The notes under the pieces are model-generated. The model worked only from the letters and a program-made list of their open reading frames with translations. It was not told where the DNA came from and did no database searches. This document shows positions 42,441 to 55,202 of a stretch of DNA of 64,000 nucleotides, one piece after another (position 1 is the first letter of the stretch; every line of letters begins with the position of its first letter). Origin of the DNA: Euborellia annulipes (lineage: Eukaryota > Arthropoda > Insecta > Dermaptera > Anisolabididae); the NCBI GenBank assembly GCA_023213315.1, contig JAKCPI010015529.1, positions 62,001 through 126,000 of the forward strand, written 5' to 3'. The translations under genes were made by a program, and so were the position numbers.

Positions 42441-44074
42441 AAAATAGATATATAAATAAAATGTAAAAAAATTTCCATGTTTCAAAAATGTAAAAAAAAA
42501 TTCAATCTTATAAATTAAAAAAATCAAAAAATATATGCACTTAATTGTAATTAAATTTGTAAATAAGAGCACTCTAATTACTATAGATATTATTGAGTTA
42601 AATGTAAACTTTTTAAAATACACATGACTATATTTAGTAGAAGAAAGATAAATTGTGAAATTTTTTATTTCAAATAATGTTATTTATATCAATCAATATA
42701 TCCAGGAAGCAATGTGAAAAGGATTCTTTAAAAGCAGGTAACTAAATGAGCAAATTAAAAAAAAGAACAGGGAAGTAGGGAATTTCATTCTCTTAATAAT
42801 GTTGGATTTTTAAAAAACAAATAAAATTTATTTTTTATATAATAAGCAATTTTATTTAAAAAATATACAGTATTCCAGTTGCATCACGTGCCCAGAAATT
42901 TATAAGGGGGGTTCAGGTCCTATATCCACTTAGCCTTAGGTAGATATGAAAGGGGGAAGACTTGAGATAAACGTCTTATTATAAGCCTGTTAGAATAATT
43001 TTAATCAGAAATAAAAAAAAAAAATAGAAGAAAATGCAGCGAGGATTTTTTCTTTAAAAATATATATTTTTAACAGCTAACGTTTCGGCTTTGGTTAAAA
43101 CCATCCTCGGAGCTGTTGTCATTATATACATATATTTGGTATGTATATAATGACAACTAACAGCTCCGAAGATGGCTTTAACCAAAGCTCAAACATTAGC
43201 TGTTAAAAATATATTTTTTTAAAGAAAAAATCCTGGATGCATTTTCTTCTGTTTTTTTTTTTAAATCCTGATTATAAACGTCTTAATTTCTGATTGCTCC
43301 AATTTTCAAAATAAAAAAAGATTCTGAGAAAATCGTGGTCTATATTTTTTAGCGCCTCCTGAGAGCTGATTAACTCCAAATTTTAATATCTTCTTAAGAT
43401 TTGCTAGGACTACCAATATACATATTGATAAAGCAAATTTCTGGATACGCTTAAAGATTAAGTGATAAAATAGACATCCCGCTAGGGAGCAATCTATCGT
43501 TAGCTTACAGTATACTAGGGTTCGTGTTTAGGATTTTTCATTTGACTCTTTGGACTTGTTAATAATTCTAAATAAACTTCTAGCTCAGTGTTTAAATAAT
43601 ATTAACCTGATAAAAGCCTTATCTTTTCACAACTCACATCATGTTTTCACTTTTTATTGATTTTAGGAGATGGAAACAAAAATCATTTCCAAACAATATT
43701 TTTTTCAATACTTATATTTAATTTATATTAATCCATAAAAATTTATACAGTTGAATTAACATCGCTAATTATTTTGATGTTTTAAAATCTAAAAATACAC
43801 TTAATTATAAATTTATCAAAATAAATTTAATCATTTAAAGCAATATCAATTTGGGTTAATGTTTCTTTTTACTAAATTAAATCACTTCACAGCAATTTTA
43901 GAAAATAAATAGTATCTAGCCTACATAAAATTTTATAAAAACATACATTGATGATTTGTAATTAATCGGGATTTAAATTTAATTAAAAACCATTTTTCGA
44001 TGGCTGAAACTGATTTTACTTTTGCAGAATTGGCTCTAGTTTTAGAGATAAAGTAAAAATTGAATTTTACAAGT
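42441..44074. other. intergenic stretch
   Basis: AT-rich. Contains the ribozyme-like palindrome listed at 43026-43251 and otherwise no supported feature. Confidence 0.4.
43026..43251. mobile_element. palindromic element with paired hammerhead-like motifs
   Basis: AGAAGAAAATGCAGCGAGGA at the left end and its complement at the right. Minus core near 43079-43113 (CCGAGGA, GGTTTTAACC..AGCC, GAAACGTT); plus core near 43164-43197 (CCGAAGA, GGCTTTAACC..AGCT, CAAACATT). The central ~45 bases are also palindromic. Confidence 0.7.
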
Positions 44075-44383
44075 ACAGTACAACCTCTCTCGCCCTTGGT
44101 CTGGACCGGGAGCCTGGCCGGGTAATCCGAGGTTCATGTGAAAAGTTGATTTTCATTCAACAAGAACCTACATATTTAATCAGGTGGCATGAATAGAGAA
44201 CAACATTTTTGTTTAAGAGATCTCAAGTCTATGTAGTAGTAAAATAGAATGGGAAGCAAGCGAGTAAATAACCTCGGGAACTCCTTCCCCCTAACCTCTT
44301 CACCAACAGAACGAATATATTGCACCACACAGTTTAATTAAAATACAAAGAAAAGTAATTTATATTTATATATAATATATGTA

Positions 44384-44494
44384 ATAATAAAAATCTGGTG
44401 TGACTGGCGCACAGCACACAACTTTCTCTTACCTTCGGTAATCGAAAGTTGTGTTCTGTGCTTGTCACACCAGATTTTTTGTGTCGACATATAT
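44384..44494. repeat. long hairpin repeat (TCTGGTGTGA family), copy 2
   Basis: AAAAATCTGGTGTGACTGGC GCACAGCACACAACTTTC pairs with GAAAGTTGTGTTCTGTGC ... CACACCAGATTTTTT. The following 300 bases, including AGTACATCAGTAAAGTACTA and CCTCGTAGCTCAATTCC, are related to the flanks of copy 1. Confidence 0.75.
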
Positions 44495-44879
44495 TTAGTT
44501 CCCGACAGTACGGAACATTTGAATTCAGATGTAAAATTTATAAGTATGGGAAAATATTTATATTTTGTTACCATGGCAACCATTTTTCCTATCTTCCCTA
44601 TGAAATACAAGAGTAAAGTGGTCTTCAGAAGATTTCAATTGCAAAGTGAGAATATACATTTTAAAGAGCATCTAAAAAATAATTGATTTTTGAATTTAAA
44701 AAAAAATCGTTGGAGCAAATTTTGAGAAAATCGAAAAAAACTGAAAAAGTACATCAGTAAAGTACTAGTACTCTTTGGCCGATTTTGATTAAAAGCTTAT
44801 TTTTCCGGTCCCGGGAGATGTTTAACTTAAATATAAAATTTCAACCTCGTAGCTCAATTCCTTCATGCTTAAAATTGAA

Positions 44880-44915
44880 CACACACACACACACACACAG
44901 ACAGACAGACCATGT
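44880..44915. repeat. (CA)n then (GACA)n microsatellite
   Basis: About eleven CA units followed by four GACA units. Confidence 0.9.
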
Positions 44916-45264
44916 CGCGAAAACCACTTTTTTGGATTCAGGGGACCTCAAAACGTGAAGATCCATCAAAATCTCGACATCGAATTTTTGACATGAATCC
45001 AATACTTTCTCTCTATATATATATTACATATATACATAGGTAAGAGAAAGTAAAAATAAAGTATGATAAATTTTGTGGGGGGGGGGGGGGTGGGGGGGGG
45101 GTTCTGAAATATGTAATTTATAATACTAATGGGATAGGCCGGTTAATCCGAGGCCGGATAAGAGGGTTTCTACTGTAAATGTAAGCAGGGGAAGCCCTTT
45201 ACATTTTTTAAGGACATAGAAATATAAATCTAACAAAGCTGTGTGTTCTTTATTGGCGAGGCCA

Positions 45265-45345
45265 AACATTCCATGGCCCCCGGGAATCGAACCCAGGATC
45301 TCCAGCCTTTCCGGGTATTTTTGTCACGGGACCATGACGCATAGG
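45265..45345 (-). mobile_element. tRNA-like B-box relic
   Basis: On the minus strand GGATCCTGGGTTCGATTCCC GGG has a perfect B box, but no convincing A box or tRNA fold precedes it. Probably a SINE head relic. Confidence 0.4.
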
Positions 45346-46296
45346 TATACTTTACTTGGTTGAACCAATATTATTATTTCGCGGCTATTTTTAGGTAACT
45401 ACGGAATTGGTACGAAGATTTTAATGAAAAAAAGCACAGTTCCATCATTCCCATTAAAATTTGCATAAAACTTATTTCCATTTTTTTTATAATTTATCCA
45501 TATTTGTTAAGTGTAATAAAATGTAAAAATAAAAGTCAATGATATCTTCTTATAATAATAATGCGTTTTTTAATTATCATATTCACGTGGCCCGTTTTAA
45601 ATACTAATTTGGCACTTGCGGCAGAAAGTTTGGACTCCTCTGATTTAGCAGATCACTGCTGCTGAATGTTTCATAGAGGACCATATAATAACATATCAAA
45701 AGATCTGTACGAAGATGTAAACATAAGCATGAAAAAGAATAACACGAACTGTTAGTGAAATCCGAAATGACTTAGTTTACAAGCCAATATATCGTTCAAC
45801 TATTCGATATTTTTTGAGGATGTCGCATTAGATAAATCCGAAAATTTCAAATTGAGGCCAACCAAATTTACTGTTGAAATTTTCACCCTTTAAAAAAAAA
45901 AAAAATAAAGCCAATCTAACAAAAACAGACTCAGAATCAGCACCACGAATTTAGTTGAAATCATTCCAAAAAACAGCGTAATTATCGATTATTGATGAAA
46001 GTTTTGTTTTATTTGTTTTGCAACCTTCATCAATAATCAATATAGAAGAATTTGACTGTTTCAGTGAAATTACTGTATTTCAATTAAAAATTCTAAAATA
46101 TTAAATTGAAAACTAAAATAAAATCTCCAATTTATTTTTTAAAAGGCTAAAAAAAAATTATACAATTCGTTAATTTATTATATATATTTATATATTAACT
46201 TTGGACACATGTTAATTATTTTTAAAATTTATATTTTTTTTTATTAAAATGATAAATATTTTAAATTAATAAAATTTTAAAAAGTAGGAGAATAAA

Positions 46297-49200
46297 TTAA
46301 TTTCCTAATCTACTAAAAACATTAGACTTAATAAAGTTTGACATACCACTTATTTTTTTTATATTTGAATATTTCATTGACGTCGTAGGAATATCATTTG
46401 AAAATCGTACATTTTTTACTTGACCACTCCAACTGTTACTAAATGGTTTTTTCACTTCACTTGGATTAAATGTGATTTTCTGAAAAATAAAAATACATTT
46501 ATTAATTTCTCCACATTGAGACGCAGGTAGCTTTCAGGACCTTGCCCTTTGGAGGGAAGAGATGCCAATTGAGACGCAGCACAATTCTACGCTGCCAACT
46601 CACAAGTATATAGTTCTGAGATATTTCAATTTTTACTTTCTCTTACCCTATAATATAGGGTATATATATAGGATATATTCCGTGTTATTCAATGGTGTGT
46701 CAAAGACCAAACATCGAGTTTTGAGAAAATTAACATTAAAGTTTTTTGTTTTCATTGGATTATATATAATATTTTTTGTCAATTATGCTTTTACATTAAA
46801 TATAAATTTTTTTAGGACATATTTCATAAAAAATACTATTAATTAAAGCATTTGAAACAATATTCCGTGCTTAATTCAATTTTGAATTTTTTGGTCTTTG
46901 ACACACCATTGCATAACAGGGTCCATATATGAAATATATATAGAGAGAGAAAGTATTGTAAACTTTGGAAAGATTCATAAATTTTAAATATAACTATTAT
47001 TGACGAAAAAATGTTTCTCCACCTGTACATTTCTAAATATATGAGAAATATAAAAAAAAAAAAATATTTTTTATTAAGGCCTATAAAATTTTTTTCACTA
47101 AAATATGTCCCTTCTATTTGTGGGTTAGCATTATGTTGCAAGGTGAAGTTAAATGTGTTGAGGTTAGTTTAGCTGTACGATTCAATTAAGTAATTCATTC
47201 AATTAATTAAATGTAAGAGTCAATTCCAATCTTCCTTTATCCCCATGACCTCCCGTGATTGGAACAAGCTCCCTGCGTCTATCTTCCCCAACAACCTTTG
47301 CTTTAGCTACGGATGTTTAAAAATAGATAATCATATTTAAATGATAGAAGTTTCACAATAAGAGAGTGAGCAGGCAACCTGCTATATATATATATATATA
47401 TAGCGGCGTAACTAGCCTTTGAAAGGCGGAGGGGGCGAAGCTCAACTAGGGCGCCGTTTTTTAAGTTGTAATATAATTTTAAAGAAATCTATCAATTTTT
47501 TGGACAATCTATCGAAAGAATATGATAAAATCACCGTCCCTGGGCTATATTTTAGATGCCCTAGGGCGCCTATGTCGGTATCGAGAGACGCCAAAGGCTT
47601 GAAGCGCCTGGGGCATGCGCCCCCCTTCGCCCCCACCTAGTTACACTACTGTAAAATCGAAAATGGCTTTACTGAATTGTTCGATTTTTTTTTTTAACTT
47701 ATTATAGATTTTTTTTAGCACAAGTCATAGTTTATGTCTTGTTTGATTTAAATATTTTAGTGGTCCCCAACTTTTTTGAGTTTATAAAAAATTCGAAAAT
47801 GAGGGAATTACAGATCAGTGATGGAATGATTTTTAATATGATTCTCAGTTCGCCTTCGGCGGGCTTTGTGACTAATATTATTATAATGAAAACTCAAATT
47901 TTAGTCTGCTCTCTCTCTTATTGTTAAATACAGTACTTCTTCGTATCTAATTTTTACCTTTTTGGGTAATATTTCTGGTCTTGAAATGGCACCTCTAACG
48001 GAAGAAACAACATTACTTGAATTCATACCAAGCCGAGATTTCACACTCTTTTTCACAATCGTCCTATTTGTTCCTAAAATAGCATATAAAAAGAGAATTT
48101 AATTTATAATTTTTAAAAATATAAAAAATTTTAACTTACCCATGATTCCATTTGTGTGTACGATCTTTTTAGTTATTGGAGATTGTTTATTAATAATAAT
48201 CCTGCGAGGTTCTTTATCCGCATTCATTGTCGGTGCTGCTGGTAGTGGGGTAAGAAAAAACAATTAATTTTCTGTTCTCAATATTTTTTATTATATAAAA
48301 CCTACTTTTAATTAAAGTGGTATTTGTTGGTTTTCTAGGGCTAGTTGTCGTTCGAGTTTTCAAAATTCCTGCATAAGGTAATTGATTCCTTAGAGTTTTA
48401 GGTTCAAGGATAGTTGTCGATGATGAAACTTGAGGTTTATCTCCCAGCCGTCGAAAAACTGAACTCTATTGAACAAAAAAAAATTAAATTAAATTTTAAA
48501 TATTGCAATAAATTAAACCCCGAAAAGTTATCGGTGTATAATCTCTAAAAAAATATAATAATACCTCTATATCTGATGAAACAGTCTTGGTATGAGTTGA
48601 TATGCCAGGTATTTGAGTTTTTGTTTTTTCTTCAGTTGTACTTGAGACAGAATTTGTTGTTGTGCCTTCTCCAAGTCTTTCAAAAACATTCTTTTTAGTT
48701 CTTACTGTAAATAGAAATTATTATTTTACCTTGTAATGTGCAAATAAAAATTGAATGATTATTTTATTTAAAAAAAAACAAAAATTAAAAAATAGAGGTC
48801 TGGAATGATTGGGCTTAAGAGCTCGGTGGTTTCGAAGTCTTACAAAAACGAGACTTAGCGTAATTTGTTTTGTATTCCGCAAATAGGAAATATTAAAAAT
48901 TTGAAAGAACTCGTTAAAGCGAATTTCGAGAAAATTGAAAAAAAAAGTACATAAGTAAAATACTAGTACTTGAATTTTCTCAAAGACAAGACCTAGCATA
49001 ATTTCATAGTCGTACCGAAAATAGTATATATTTAAAATTTGCAAAGAATAGTTAGAGCCGTTTTCGAGAACTGATGTGCTTACATATAAACAAACAAACG
49101 TACATTGCTAGTTTAATAGTATAAGAATAAGATAAGATTAGAATAAAAAAGACGGATCTTCATAATGCAAAATGAATGAATATAAAGGAGTTTTTAGGCG

Positions 49201-51629
49201 TTGTTTACTCCTATCTAATTTGTACGTATTCACAACATAATGATGCAAAGTAATTTAATAATACTGTTTTGAAATTGTTTCATCTTTTTGTCATATTTTC
49301 AGACCTCTGAAGATGGCATGCTAAGCTGATAAGTCAGATCAATTTAATTTAATAAAAAACAAATTATACGACAAAACTCCTGTCTTTTTATTTAACATCC
49401 AATCATTTCGTTTAAAATCAAATCTTACATTTTGCAGCCTTTCTAAGAATTTCCTGAGAGCGAAGAGTATTTCCTTGAGGCATACTGATTTTATATCCAA
49501 CTTCATCATTTTCAGGTAAAATTTTTTTTAATTTTTTAGCACTTTGTGATTCTTTTTCTTCCTCTTCACTGTCAACTTTCTTTAAAGAAATCTTTCTCTT
49601 AACTGCCTGGTTACTGGTCTGTTTTCGGATTGGTGGGGCAACAACTCTTTCTAAAATAAATTAAGTTATTAATTTCTTTCATCACATTCTAAAAAATCAT
49701 TACAGCATTATTATTTTACCTGGATTTGAAAGACCTTTGTTAAATATCATTTCATCAAATGTTGCATTAGATTGGGCTTCTGGATTGCTTAAGAGCTTTC
49801 TTCGTGTAGTCTAAAAAAAAAAAAAAAATAATTTAGTTTCACGGCATGAAGAAATAAAAAATTTAAATATACAATGTATATATATAAATATATTCATGAG
49901 TTGGTCTGCGATGGTTGTGAGATAAATCGAAATTTTGGTCTATTCTTTGTCCAGAATGGATCAGGGGCTCACTCCTTGTGGGTATGTATATGGCAACTAC
50001 AAATTAGCCAAACTGAGGCTGGCATTTCTTCCTTTCCTTTATACAAGCCTTTTTTCCTTTCCCACATCAAGCGTCAAGTCGTAAGACGAATCGACTTAAG
50101 TTTTCTCTCCGTCTCAAAAAGTGAGAATCTCGCATTGAACAAGACAAAAGATAAAGAGTGGATGGTTAGGATAGTGAGTTAACTTCGGATTCTCATAAAG
50201 AAAACTCCAACAGTGCCCAACATCCTCCTACATCTCAAAGGCAATCAATTCTAGTAGATATTTACTTGTGAATCATTGTATTAAAACTGAACTTCCAGCT
50301 CCGGAGCCATTGCTATAATTGTTTTATTTGTCATGACTGAATCAGCCAAAATGGAGTTTTCTACTGGTAAAATGCTGAGCTAAGCCGCTTGGACGCTGAG
50401 CAATACTGATCACGACTAATTTTTGTATTAAATATTACTTAGGAAAATTATTAATGTAAAAAAAATAATTGATGGGTAGGAATATATATATATATAGCTT
50501 AGTCCTGATTCAAGTTCCTGCTCTTCCATAACTTCCTTGCTCCAAGCCCTGATAATCTCACATCCATCTACTCTTAATAATGAGTCTGACAGTAAAGTCG
50601 TAAAAACTAATTTATTTCAATAACTACGCGGAGTTTTACTTCACAATCATTCCATAACATATAATTTTATATATAAATATATATAACATTCCATAGATCT
50701 GGCCACAATAATGTGATGATAGGAAAATAAATTTGATATGTCTACTAGACATTTTATCTGGACTTTCAATATTGGATGCTTCTGTTCAATATCCTTATTA
50801 AATTCATTAACAATTTGTATGTCGAACATTAAGGCTTAATAACCTGTGAGCAATTTGTCAAAGAGAACTAATTCTAACGATGCAAATCGTGTTTTGACAG
50901 TAACATATGTCATATATCATATATCATTGAATATTTACCTCTTCATGAACTTTTCTTGAATGCCGTAGAATGGCAATGACATCACCCATTAAAGTAATTC
51001 CCATTTCACGTAAATATTCTTTATTTAAATCTAATAACATATCCATTTGTATTCTATTATCTGAAAAAGTTAACGCATAGGTTGCTGCTATTCCTGATGG
51101 GATTCCGGCTTCTTTAAAGAATTTTATCCATGTATCTGAAAAAGATATTCAAAAATTTTAGAATAAATTCACTTTTTTTGATATATTAGCTTATATATAT
51201 ATATATAAGCAAATATTTCACTAATAGGTCAAAACAAAACCCTTTTAATTATCATCAATAGAATTCTATCAATATATGAATTCATTTTTTTCTATCAATT
51301 GGCAAGGAACAATTATAATGAGTAATATGACTTTGAGCAGAGTAAATACAGAGTTATAATAAATTTCTATGAGAAGAATGAATGAACATAAATTTGCTTA
51401 TTTTCTTGAAAAGAAAATTATATTAAATATATGTAACATTAAAGATGAATATTTAAATTAAATCACAGAGTTGGTGTATGTGAGATGCAGAAAATGAATT
51501 ATTATTAGAAAGGCTAAATTTAGAATGAAGAATAATCAAATAATAATCTCCCTTATACTCAAATAATTGAAAATAATTAATATAAAATGATTAAATATAA
51601 AAATACTCACTTGTATTTACAACATCCAT
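46297..51629 (-). CDS. C19orf47-like SAM-domain protein
   Basis: Nine minus-strand exons: 51611-51629, 50939-51135, 49720-49810, 49429-49650, 48565-48704, 48306-48465, 48140-48238, 47958-48073 and 46297-46479; phases close, giving 408 residues (human C19orf47 about 420). The N-terminal SAM-like domain (about residues 8-72) reads [60 protein letters not shown], very close to the human protein. A basic Lys-rich part (about 105-150), [29 protein letters not shown] and [16 protein letters not shown] and a final SRLGN follow the same order as in C19orf47. The molecular role is unknown in any species; the basic region suggests a nuclear protein. Exon 7 has a tandem CAGCAG acceptor that allows a one-residue variant. 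Confidence 0.9.
46673..46923. mobile_element. ~250 bp MITE (GGACCCTGTTATGCAAT family)
   Basis: Left ATTCCGTGTTATTCAATGGT GTGTCAAAGACC and right (complement) GGACCCTGTTATGCAATGGT GTGTCAAAGACC; interior near-identical to 41974-42217. Just inside C19orf47-like intron 8. Confidence 0.8.
47215..47310 (+). mobile_element. LINE 3' fragment
   Basis: Reads [21 protein letters not shown] on the plus strand, the same C-terminal block as in the 30504-31191 LINE. Confidence 0.7.
47401..47651. mobile_element. hAT-type MITE
   Basis: Left TAGCGGCGTAACTAGCC and right (complement) CAGTAGTGTAACTAGGTGGG, with GGGCGAAG-type subterminal sequence. The left flank is a TATATA run. In C19orf47-like intron 8. Confidence 0.75.
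49307..49335 (+). ncRNA. decayed hammerhead-like motif
   Basis: CTGAAGA box, GGC..GCT stem, then GATAAGTC instead of GAAACGTC. The surrounding inverted arms AGGAGTTTTTAGGCG / CAAAACTCCTGTC are weak. Confidence 0.35.
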
Positions 51630-52379
51630 TTTGCAAAATTATTTTTTATAAAATTAAATATAGTTCACAGATATATAAACAAACTAATTATAAACTTTAT
51701 ATTAAGATGATAAACTTTTCAAAAATTAAAAATATCAATTAACACATTTACACATTTTTAATAAAGAATAATCTTAAAAACGAACGTCAGAATAGAATTA
51801 AGGGGAATGTTATTTTTTTTTTTAATTTTATTTATAAAAACTCCATTCGAAATGATATACGAAAACACAAATTCTTAACTTTACTAAATAAATTAATGAT
51901 AAAAATATATAATTATATGTATTTTAAAGTAATAAAACGATACTTTTAATAATTATGATGATAATAAGTTAAGTATTTGTCATTTGGATAAAAAATTTAT
52001 TTATGGAGAAATTGGGTTACGAATTCTCCCTGGAGAAAACTGACTGGTGCTGCCATATCTACGGCGACAAAAGGAATTAATACGAGGCCTCATCAGATTT
52101 CATTAATTAAATTAATTTCATTTTTCTCTAAATAAATATGTTTCAAATGTTTCTATACTATCATTTACTAATAATTTATTTATTTATTTATTTATTAACA
52201 AACAAGCAATCAATTATTCTTAATCATTTAAATTATAATCTTTAAATTTATTTGAATTTGGCTCCGCTTAGAATAAGATATTTTAATCCTAAAAGATTTC
52301 AAAATTCATATTTAGATTTTATATAAATATTTTTTATAAAATTTTTGATAATAAAATTTAATAAGTAAGATAGTTATTT

Positions 52380-52633
52380 TATTAGTGTGATGTTGGCAGT
52401 AGCGAGTCGGCGGAGCACGCCGCCTGTCACGTGACATTTGGCTGGCGTCCCGAGCGTTTGCAACGAGCCTGAGTTGCAACTCGTCCAGCGAGCGAGAAAG
52501 CATCTCCGCGAATTAACCCTTGGCCAGGGGTTATACGGTGTATGTTTGGAGGTGTCACGCCTAGCCTCCTCCGGGCTAATTGTTATTCTCGCATATCTCG
52601 TTTCATTTACAATCATACTAGTATTCATTATCA
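52380..52633 (+). promoter_or_regulatory. GC-richer leader/promoter of alpha-actinin with E-box palindrome
   Basis: This 250-base block is markedly richer in G+C than its neighbours and ends at the alpha-actinin ATG. It holds the perfect palindrome GTCACGTGAC (52426-52435), a CACGTG E-box of the USF/Max/MITF type. C19orf47-like transcription starts on the other strand about 0.8 kb away. Probable core promoter and 5' UTR, inferred from position and composition only. Confidence 0.45.
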
Positions 52634-52750
52634 ATGATGACCGAACACGTGAATAATATAGACCAGTACGGGGACGGTTATATGGAGCCGGAGGAGGAAT
52701 GGGAACGTGAAGGATTGTTGGATCCAGCATGGGAAAAACAACAGAAAAAG
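52634..52750 (+). CDS. Actn: alpha-actinin, first coding exon (partial gene)
   Basis: ATG at 52634 opens [20 protein letters not shown] then [19 protein letters not shown], and the exon ends in phase 0 at [35 protein letters not shown] is the characteristic N-terminus of arthropod alpha-actinin, directly before the first calponin-homology domain (expected to continue TFTAWCNSHLRKAGT). Alpha-actinin is the antiparallel dimer that crosslinks actin at Z-discs and adhesion sites. No following exon was recognised in the remaining 11 kb, so intron 1 exceeds 11 kb, or an exon was missed. Two adjacent ATG codons start the frame. Confidence 0.93.
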
Positions 52751-53214
52751 GTATTTATTCGTCGACTCTTTTTACTTATTATTCAAAACAATTTGATATT
52801 TATATGTAATTTTCAAAATTACACCATTATTTTTGTGATTTATAAAGCCGGTATTCACTTTCTTATCATGCACTCTTTAAAAAAATTCAAAGAATATAAT
52901 AAATATTTGAATTTAATAATGAAATCACCTCTTCATGCATTATAGAACTAAGAATATAAAATATTCTATTCAAAAGTCAACTGTCAAAATCACTACTCAA
53001 ATTTTATGAAAGGATTCGTTATTAGAATGATTTTTTTAAACAAATATGTTAAAACTTAAGCTATCAATTCTCTTTTTTTTTATAATTACACACACATTTT
53101 ATTCCTTGACTTATTTTTTTTATTAAATTATTAAATCACTTTCTATCAAAGTTTAATAAAAAAAAAAAATTAAAAGCTTTTGATCATTCACTTAAGGTGA
53201 TTCTTTTTGCTACA

Positions 53215-53292
53215 AATCAATTTAAATAAATAGGGAAGGGGTCTAAATGGCCTCCGATGCCGAAAAAGACCTTAATTAAATTAAAAAAAAGG
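53215..53292 (+). mobile_element. SINE family B 3' fragment
   Basis: AATCAATTTAAATAAATAGG, GAAGGGGTCTAAATGGCCTC, CGATGCCGAAAAAGACCTT with an A-rich tail. Confidence 0.65.
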
Positions 53293-53530
53293 TGATTCTT
53301 TGGACAACAATCTTAAAACAAATGTTTCATTTGAATATTTTGTGATTGTTTTCTAAAGAAGTACACAAAATTTTTATAAAAACAGAATCATTCGGTTAAC
53401 ATTAATTAATTTAATTCATAAATAAACAATTTATTTTAACTAAGTGAATATATATATATATAAAATTTCGTTTCGATCACTCAATATTTAGCATTCCTTA
53501 CAACAGTCATACTTTTTATGTGATTGTTCA

Positions 53531-53567
53531 CTGAAGAAGTCGATTGAATCTGACTTTGAAAGGTTGC
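53531..53567 (+). ncRNA. decayed hammerhead-like motif
   Basis: CTGAAGA, AGTC...GACT stem, then TTGAAAGGTT. Core nearly complete; no mirrored partner evident. Confidence 0.35.
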
Positions 53568-54992
53568 ATTTAATACAAATAACCCAGTTAATTAATAATG
53601 AAACAATTTATGAATTTATTCATAATATTTTGTAATTTATAAACCGCCCACTTATTACCCTAAATCTCGCTTTTATCTGATATTAATATATTATTAGTTA
53701 TACTAAAATGCAGGATAAGTGATTTGTTATTTAATTTTTGTCAGAGTTTTCAATTTTTCTGACATATAGGCCTTTCAAATGCAGTTGACATACTATCTCC
53801 CCTATTTTTGGTTTCACCTTAGAAGCGTCATCAGTTCTTCAGTGACGTATAATTCGCTCGAGCCTCCCGGACAAAAATAAAATTGTTATTCGTTCGTGTT
53901 TTATAACTAGGCTTGTATTAAATTACATATATTAAATATATTTTATATACACACACTCATATGTTTTTTAGTCTGACTCACTTTTAGATTTACATCAGAA
54001 AAATATCTCTAAGAGTGGCGGATTTTTTTTTTTAAATTTAGAGACGTTTTTTAAAGTGAAATTATTCATCTAAAAATAAATATTATAAATAACTCTCGAT
54101 TTATAAATACACCTTTTAAGTTAGGAACATTTTTTTAATGTTTTTTTTTCTTTTTTTTAATTAAATCACTAAACTATTTTTTATGTCACTCCAGATTACT
54201 TTCTTATTTACAATTAACGTTCCATAAAATTTGCTTAATTTTTTTTTCTCTCAAGACTTACATAAGAAAATAAATAGTGAGGACCAATTGCCTGTCAAAA
54301 ATTGATGTAACAATAATAATTTGTTCTTGTTCCTTATTTTCCTTCATAGAGCTTTATAACATTTTGTTCTTTATTTTTTCTAACATATTCTAATCATAAT
54401 ATCATTTATAAAATTAGAATCTTCCAAGGGAATTCTTTAATAATATAAATTTTCTTCAAATAATCAGTATACTCATGAAATGTTTTCTATTTACCAAATG
54501 CTCTTTTTAGTTTGTTAGTAGGTCTATATAAGGAAAAACTCGAGAGGGAATTCTCCTAGACTTTCTCTTATACGCCTTTTAATGTGATTATCTCAAAAAC
54601 TATGCAGTTTTCGAAAAAAAAAAATAATTAAAACTGTTTAAAATTGTGCAATTTATCATGAAAAAAAAAAATAGAAAATTTTTTATTGAACAGATATATT
54701 CCAAAAAATCTATGTTAGAATCAGATAGCAAATTTCATATTACTCGTAGTATTTTTGAGTTATCGTGATCACACACACTCACTTAGTCACTTCAAAAAAA
54801 TTTTTTTTTTTTTTTTTGATGTCTAAATTATTGAAAATCATTAAAATCTCGAGATCGATTTTTTGACGATTTCCTTCTATTATATATAAGAGTTAAAAAA
54901 ATTCCATAAAAGTACACCGTAGTTTATTAAATTTTTAAAAATTAATTAATCTGGGAGAAAAACTTTTTTTTTTGTTTTAAAAACACAGTTTT

Positions 54993-55202
54993 TTCTACTC
55001 ACACTCACCCACACATACACAGTCTTCTCGGCAACTCAGGCGATATAGGACTTTTTACGATTCTTGTGTATTTAATAATATATGTATTGAGGGTCCAGGC
55101 ATATTTATTTAAGCCATATATAAAATCATCCGACTGCCTGGGATCCGAACCCGCGACCCTTCGTATACAAGGCCAGCACGCTACCAACCACACCACGGAC
55201 AA
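54993..55202 (-). mobile_element. SINE family A copy
   Basis: Minus strand: GTCCGTGGTGTGGTTGGTAG CGTGCTGG (A box), GGTCGCGGGTTCGGATCCCA (B box), GCCTGGACCCTCAATAC, TTGCCGAGAAGACTGTGT and GTGAGTGTGAGT. Half of the internal hairpin is lost. Confidence 0.8.

Larger units (their letters stand above)
44075..45175. mobile_element. pogo/Tigger-like TIR element
   Basis: Left CAGTACAACCTCTCTCGCCC and right (complement) CAGTAGAAACCCTCTTATCC, flanked by TA at both sides; internal subterminal copies of GGTTAATCCGAGGCCGG / CCGGGTAATCCGAGG. No transposase remains; it carries the hairpin repeat at 44384-44494. Confidence 0.7.
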
